From Rutidosis leptorrhynchoides (taxonomy: Eukaryota > Streptophyta > Magnoliopsida > Asterales > Asteraceae): a DNA stretch of 64,000 bases. Position 1 is the first letter of the stretch. Each line of letters begins with the position of its first letter. Of this stretch, positions 60,081 to 64,000 are shown piece after piece. The notes below the pieces were generated by a model. It was not told where the DNA came from and ran no database searches. It saw only the letters and a list, made by a program, of their open reading frames with translations. The stretch covers positions 131,084,001 to 131,148,000 of the forward strand of contig NC_092341.1 in assembly GCF_046630445.1 (NCBI RefSeq), written 5' to 3'. The position numbers and the translations under genes were made by a program.

Positions 60081-61002
60081 ATTTTGTTATAATCGTATCA
60101 GAGTTGAAGTCTTACTATTAATAGCAGCAAATAGTACGTCGTCATTTCTCACTCCAAGGGACTCTCGAACATGCTCTCTTAAAACCCGTTTGGCGACATT
60201 ATTTTCAGCAACATCCATAAGTTCCTTGCTGTTACCCAGGTGAACTACATACGTCTTTGGCATTTTAATTCTGAAAATTAAAAAAGATACTAACTTCTCA
60301 CAAATACATAGATATGATACGTGAATAACAACTAATATACAGAATTTTGATTGTGTGAGTAAAAAAAAGACGCATACTTTAAGCGTTCTTGAGTCCTGTT
60401 CTCCCAATATTCAGCTGTTACATGAGAATCAATCATAGAACCAGTCTAATTGCAAATGTAATAACACATGAGCTGAGGAACTATCAAACTTGTGGTTATT
60501 TATATTTAATGTATATAACAAAATTAATGTAAATTCACAATCAACAGTTCTTACAAAGTCCTCTCCACTGAAACCAACTGAAGTACTGAACCAATTACTA
60601 GCAACTTAAGCAGCTCCAAATGTACATATCTAAAATCTATTATACTGTATAAAATAAAATGAATCTATATCTATACATCTATTATATCATATTCACAACA
60701 CCTGTTATATTAATAATAAAAAAAATGATTACCAGAAAGAGACAATTCATGTGAAACAAGAAGCACAAGTTTCGATTTCATGAAACTGAGAGGACTCGTT
60801 ACACCGATCTGAAACGATGTCGTTTTCTCTTGCGATTGAATTTGATTACTGCCGAAATCCAAATGTTGACGTGACGATCACATGAAGAATCATAAGCTGC
60901 CCTAATTATAAACGCAATGGCGGTTGAGATAGATAACAGAGCTATCAGTAGTAATAGCCATCGTTTCTTCTGGAAGAAAACTGTTGGGGATTGTTTAGCC
61001 AT

Positions 61003-61250
61003 AAAGCTAGGGTTTAAGAATTGTTAATTAGGTTTTTTATGCATTGATTAATCTATCTATCTATTTATATTTATATTTATATTTATATTTATACTCAATA
61101 CGCACAATGTCCACCAATTATATCCCACCACATCACCAACAACGCTACAGTATAACATCAGCTCCAGCAATCCCTGTACAATCACTGTATATGTTACTGT
61201 AGCTTTTTTAAATACACTCCTTCTGAGTTGTTCTGCAACAAATCCCCCAA
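61003..61250. promoter_or_regulatory. Shared upstream region between divergent transcripts
   Basis: About 250 bp separates the glycosyltransferase start (minus) and a probable plus-strand transcript. It contains TTTATA repeats (61065-61092), which could act as TATA elements for either side. The assignment is by position only. Confidence 0.35.
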
Positions 61251-63060
61251 AGAAAAACCTAAAAACCCATCACCATTGTAGCAATGACAACACAAAGACC
61301 TAACTCACCATCTCCATCTTCATCGATTTGTCTTACTGCTGATAAGCATCGATTGAAGGGTTTTCTGTTAATACTTTGGTTCTCTAAAGCAATTAAAAGG
61401 ACAATTTAGGTTTATAATCGTTGTTCTTCATCAATTTATCCAACTCAACGGATCTGTTTTTCCTTGTCGCTGATCATCAATGGTAAGTCTATATCAAACC
61501 CTACCTCATTTAGTTACTTCATTAGTTTTGCAACTTTAATTTGATGATGAATTGGTTAATTAATGATGCTGCTATGTTTTAGATTTTGATTTTGATATTA
61601 AAAGAACTGTGTTCAGTTTTTTAGAACGGGAGTTCTAGACTAGATACTTTATGCTTCTTAAAATTATTTGTTTCACTTTACTTATGATTTTTCTATTTTA
61701 TTGTTCATGGAATTCTGTTTATAACTTCAAACCATTCTTTAGCAAAATCACAGCGGGGACAATTACCACTAAAATCGGGTGAACATATGAGGTACAAATT
61801 ATGTTTACAAGTGACAAAACTTAAATCATCAACTACTACAGGCGTTTTCGTTTTGAAATCCTAAGGCTTCATTGGTTTCAAATACTATGGTTTCATCAGT
61901 TTGCGGAAGTTCGCGATGGTTTGAAAAATTAGGGTTTTATCAGCTTGCGAAGGTTTGAAAGTTTAGGGTTTTATCACTTTGCAAAGGTATGTTTTTACTA
62001 TCCTTTTTTCCGTTGTTTATTGTGTTTAAGTTTTGAACGATATTTTTTTTGGCTTGGCGGATATGCTATTGTTGCCGTCTTAAGCTATTGATAAGGGTAA
62101 GTTGGCATGGAAATTTATAAGTGAACGTATACATGATTTATAATTGAATTGGAGAGATCCTATCATCGTTAGTAAGCATGTTAATTTGCTCTTTAATTTT
62201 TGTGGATAATTTGCATAGAAGCTGAGCACAAGTACTGTATGTATATTTTACAAGTCAAACCTGAATCATTTGGGTCTGCTTTATTGTGATAGATTTTCTA
62301 GATTGATTGACGATATTGATTTTGCAGTTTTAGTAGTAAAGGCTATTAGTAGTAATAATAGATGTTATTTAAGGGTCGTTTGGGGATGTTTGGATAAGCT
62401 TACTAAGATGGCTTATGGCTTCAGCTTATAATCTGAATAAGACCCAAATTACATAAAACTCTCGGCACTTCTATGATACAGTGTATATACGTAACCAGAT
62501 CACATTAATGATAAAGTGTATATATGGCTCTATACCATCAAATTCGTAATATGTTAACATGTCTTTTTAGAAAGTAACTCTATTTCATTTTAACGATTTA
62601 GCCACCCATTTGGATCTGCCAAGGAACAAGACTCTCGGTCTTGATGTGAATTCTAAGTTCATTGAATGACCTGAAGGTACACATCCATCATTTTTCACTA
62701 ATTTAGTGGCTTTCTGTGTTGTTGCTTTTTCAGGCTTTTTTATATTCTATTGTGTGACATATTATTTGTTATGGCGTTTATCGTAATGTTGTTACAAACG
62801 TGATCATAATGTGTTTGATTTCAGATGCAAAGATAATTTAGTTTGGACATTAGCGATAGAATTGGTATTTCTCTGTTTATTTGAAAATATGACTGTATGT
62901 GTATGAGTGTATCTGTGTATATACAGTGAGCATTTAGTAGCATTTTCAGCTGTCAGATCAAACGGTTGTGGCAGCGAATACTAGCAAATCCCACTTCATT
63001 GCGAGTTGGAAGGTTCACTAAATTTGAAAGTGCACCATCCATGGGATTAGCAACCATTAC
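61251..63060 (+). ncRNA. Possible spliced transcript of low coding potential
   Basis: A 5' exon to 61482 ends with a near-perfect donor (AATG|GTAAGTC). Further exon-like pieces have good borders: 62602-62676 (TTTAG| ... GAAG|GTAC), 62825-62864 (TTTCAG| ... ATTG|GTAT) and one starting at 62950 (TTTTCAG|CTG). The only sizeable frame in the first exon is 41 codons (61284-61409, MTTQRPNSPSPSSSICLTAD). No conserved protein is recognised, so this may be a long non-coding RNA or a decayed gene. Exon borders are inferred from splice motifs only. Confidence 0.3.
61860..61990. repeat. Degenerate short tandem repeats
   Basis: Three to four copies of a ~35-bp unit with GGTTTTATCAGTTTGCGAAG and GGTTTGAAA, in the probable first intron. 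Confidence 0.6.
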
Positions 63061-64000
63061 TTCCAATTCCTTTTGTAAGAACCAGCTGCATCAAAGAGTA
63101 AAAAGTAAATTGTCAAGTGAAAAATGCTTGCAATTTTAGATATTTGCAATTACACAAGTAAATGTTGAAGTTTAAAATTGGTTAATGTTTAGGATGTGCC
63201 TTTTCTGACATGTTAGTAGCAGCAGCATAATGTCTTCTTATTTTACATTTTCAGTATGTTTAGCTCCTATTTTATCATCTTCTCTGAATTATTTGTGTAA
63301 TTGCAACCATGTGTTCACATGACAAATACAATACAAACAGTTTTTTCACTAAAGTATGATACTTTAAACCAAAAGTGTGACGACATGTGTTTTATATTTA
63401 CTAATTTTGGTTTTGAAACTTATTGTTACTCCAACATTATTCTAAAAAATTTTGTTGTACGTAGGTCATTTCATGTATGAGAATTAGGATGACATATGGC
63501 TCAAACAATGGTGGTAGCTGATCATACATGCTATATGGCGACTCCAGGTACATTAACAACAGTAAAATGTGATCATCTCATTGGTCAACAATAGCATTAT
63601 CCACATTCATTTTTTTGGTTTATAATGGTGGATGGATACTTGAGTTAATGTTACATCACACCATTCTCTACAGAAGACATATCCAAACATATGCCATCAA
63701 CAGAGATGATGGTGGTTGAATAGATTAGAAGAATAGTTAGACGACAAGTCATTTTGATGTCATGGTTTCTTTGTATTGTGGGTCTGCTGCACTTTTTTTT
63801 TTTTTGGTTGGGTTGATAAGAGGTGATTTTATTCATTGGATATGGCAACTAATGATATTGTCTAAAGGTAATGGGCTTGGCATGGTGGATGTTGGCTTAG
63901 TTGTAAATTGTTAGGTTACAATTCGTGATAGTTGTCAACGAGTCTGTATGGCTACAACTGTTATAATGTAAATGATGCCTTCCCTGAAACTTAAATTTGA
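63061..64000. other. Unassigned right end
   Basis: AT-rich. A short frame at 63497-63592 (MAQTMVVADHTCYMATPGTL) and a T-run at 63794-63805 are seen. No gene can be supported. Confidence 0.4.

Larger units (their letters stand above)
57434..61002 (-). pseudogene. Glycosyltransferase (GT4-like, UDP-glycosyltransferase superfamily), central exon missing
   Basis: Minus-strand exons: 61002-60733 (MAKQSPTVFFQKKRWLLLLI, a membrane anchor, ending KLVLLVSHELSLS), 60445-60378 (TGSMIDSHVTAEYWENRTQE), 60270-60116 (KMPKTYVVHLGNSKELMDVA), 58653-58391 (SRGKGQDLFLRSFHESLQLI ... PYLAAIDVLVQNSQ), 57836-57774 (GRGECFGRITIEAMAFQLPV) and 57685-57434 (GTSAGGTAEIVVNGSTGFLH, ending KAKGHH). All have GT-AG borders. 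The E-x7-E region (ECFGRITIEA) is the sugar-nucleotide site of GT4 enzymes. Arabidopsis relatives are At1g75420 and At1g19710 by memory. The family continues GPLLLMELAFLL... for ~120 residues after HELSLSG. No such exon exists in the 287 bases to the next exon, and the phases there do not match. In exon 1 the anchor and the HELSLS block are in different frames. The gene is probably non-functional, although the later exons look clean. A foldback element with a LINE sits in the 60115-58654 intron. Confidence 0.75.

Overview
The window looks like nuclear DNA of a flowering plant. It has introns with GT-AG borders, plant-type Ty3/gypsy and Ty1/copia LTR retrotransposons primed from initiator-Met tRNA, L1-type LINEs, tRNA-derived SINEs, Stowaway MITEs and AT/ATT microsatellites. 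The LTR families give me an impression of Asteraceae, but that is an inference and not shown. About 80% of the window is transposable element, much of it nested. Only the last ~10 kb, plus one small gene near 30.3 kb, looks like host gene space.

1-23.2 kb is a nest of gypsy elements. The host of the nest is element A (minus strand, 6135-23165; its 3' part lies beyond the left edge). Element C (plus strand, 1-6134; internal region and a 3.9 kb 3' LTR full of microsatellites) is inserted in A's integrase. A solo LTR of the C family (8115-10276, target duplication GTCAT) sits in A's protease region. Element B (13229-22194, duplication ATACC), a close relative of A, sits inside A's 5' LTR. Then come a Stowaway MITE and a SINE.

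24.0-29.9 kb is a complete-length Ty1/copia element (minus strand, duplication GTTAC), lying 0.3 kb upstream of a small dehydrin-like gene (30195-30494). Three SINE copies or fragments follow.

31.5-54.3 kb is an old L1-type LINE split by two LTR elements. Element D (31830-44906, duplication TCTAC) is a young gypsy element with near-identical 3.25 kb LTRs. Between its primer-binding site and gag it carries two extra open frames: an acidic protein and an F-box protein. Element E (45415-53750, duplication TCCAG) is a non-autonomous relative that has lost nearly all of pol. It carries a 151-aa coiled-coil frame and a piece of a host poly(A)-binding protein gene. The same poly(A)-binding-protein piece occurs, more decayed, in element C. 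D and E share an unusual short hairpin motif that marks the downstream edge of the extra-cargo region. This is the most novel signal in the window: a related group of gypsy elements with a cargo region before gag that has held different host-type genes.

54.3-64 kb is gene space: a two-exon gene for a small conserved protein (55634-56135), a second Stowaway-like MITE, and a minus-strand glycosyltransferase gene (57434-61002). The glycosyltransferase gene appears to have lost a central exon and has a frame break in exon 1. One of its introns holds a long inverted-repeat element, itself interrupted by a 5'-truncated LINE. A divergent, probably non-coding, spliced transcript may start near 61.25 kb. 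Ages, judged by eye from LTR pairs, run D (~0.4% different), E and copia (~1%), then B (~2%).
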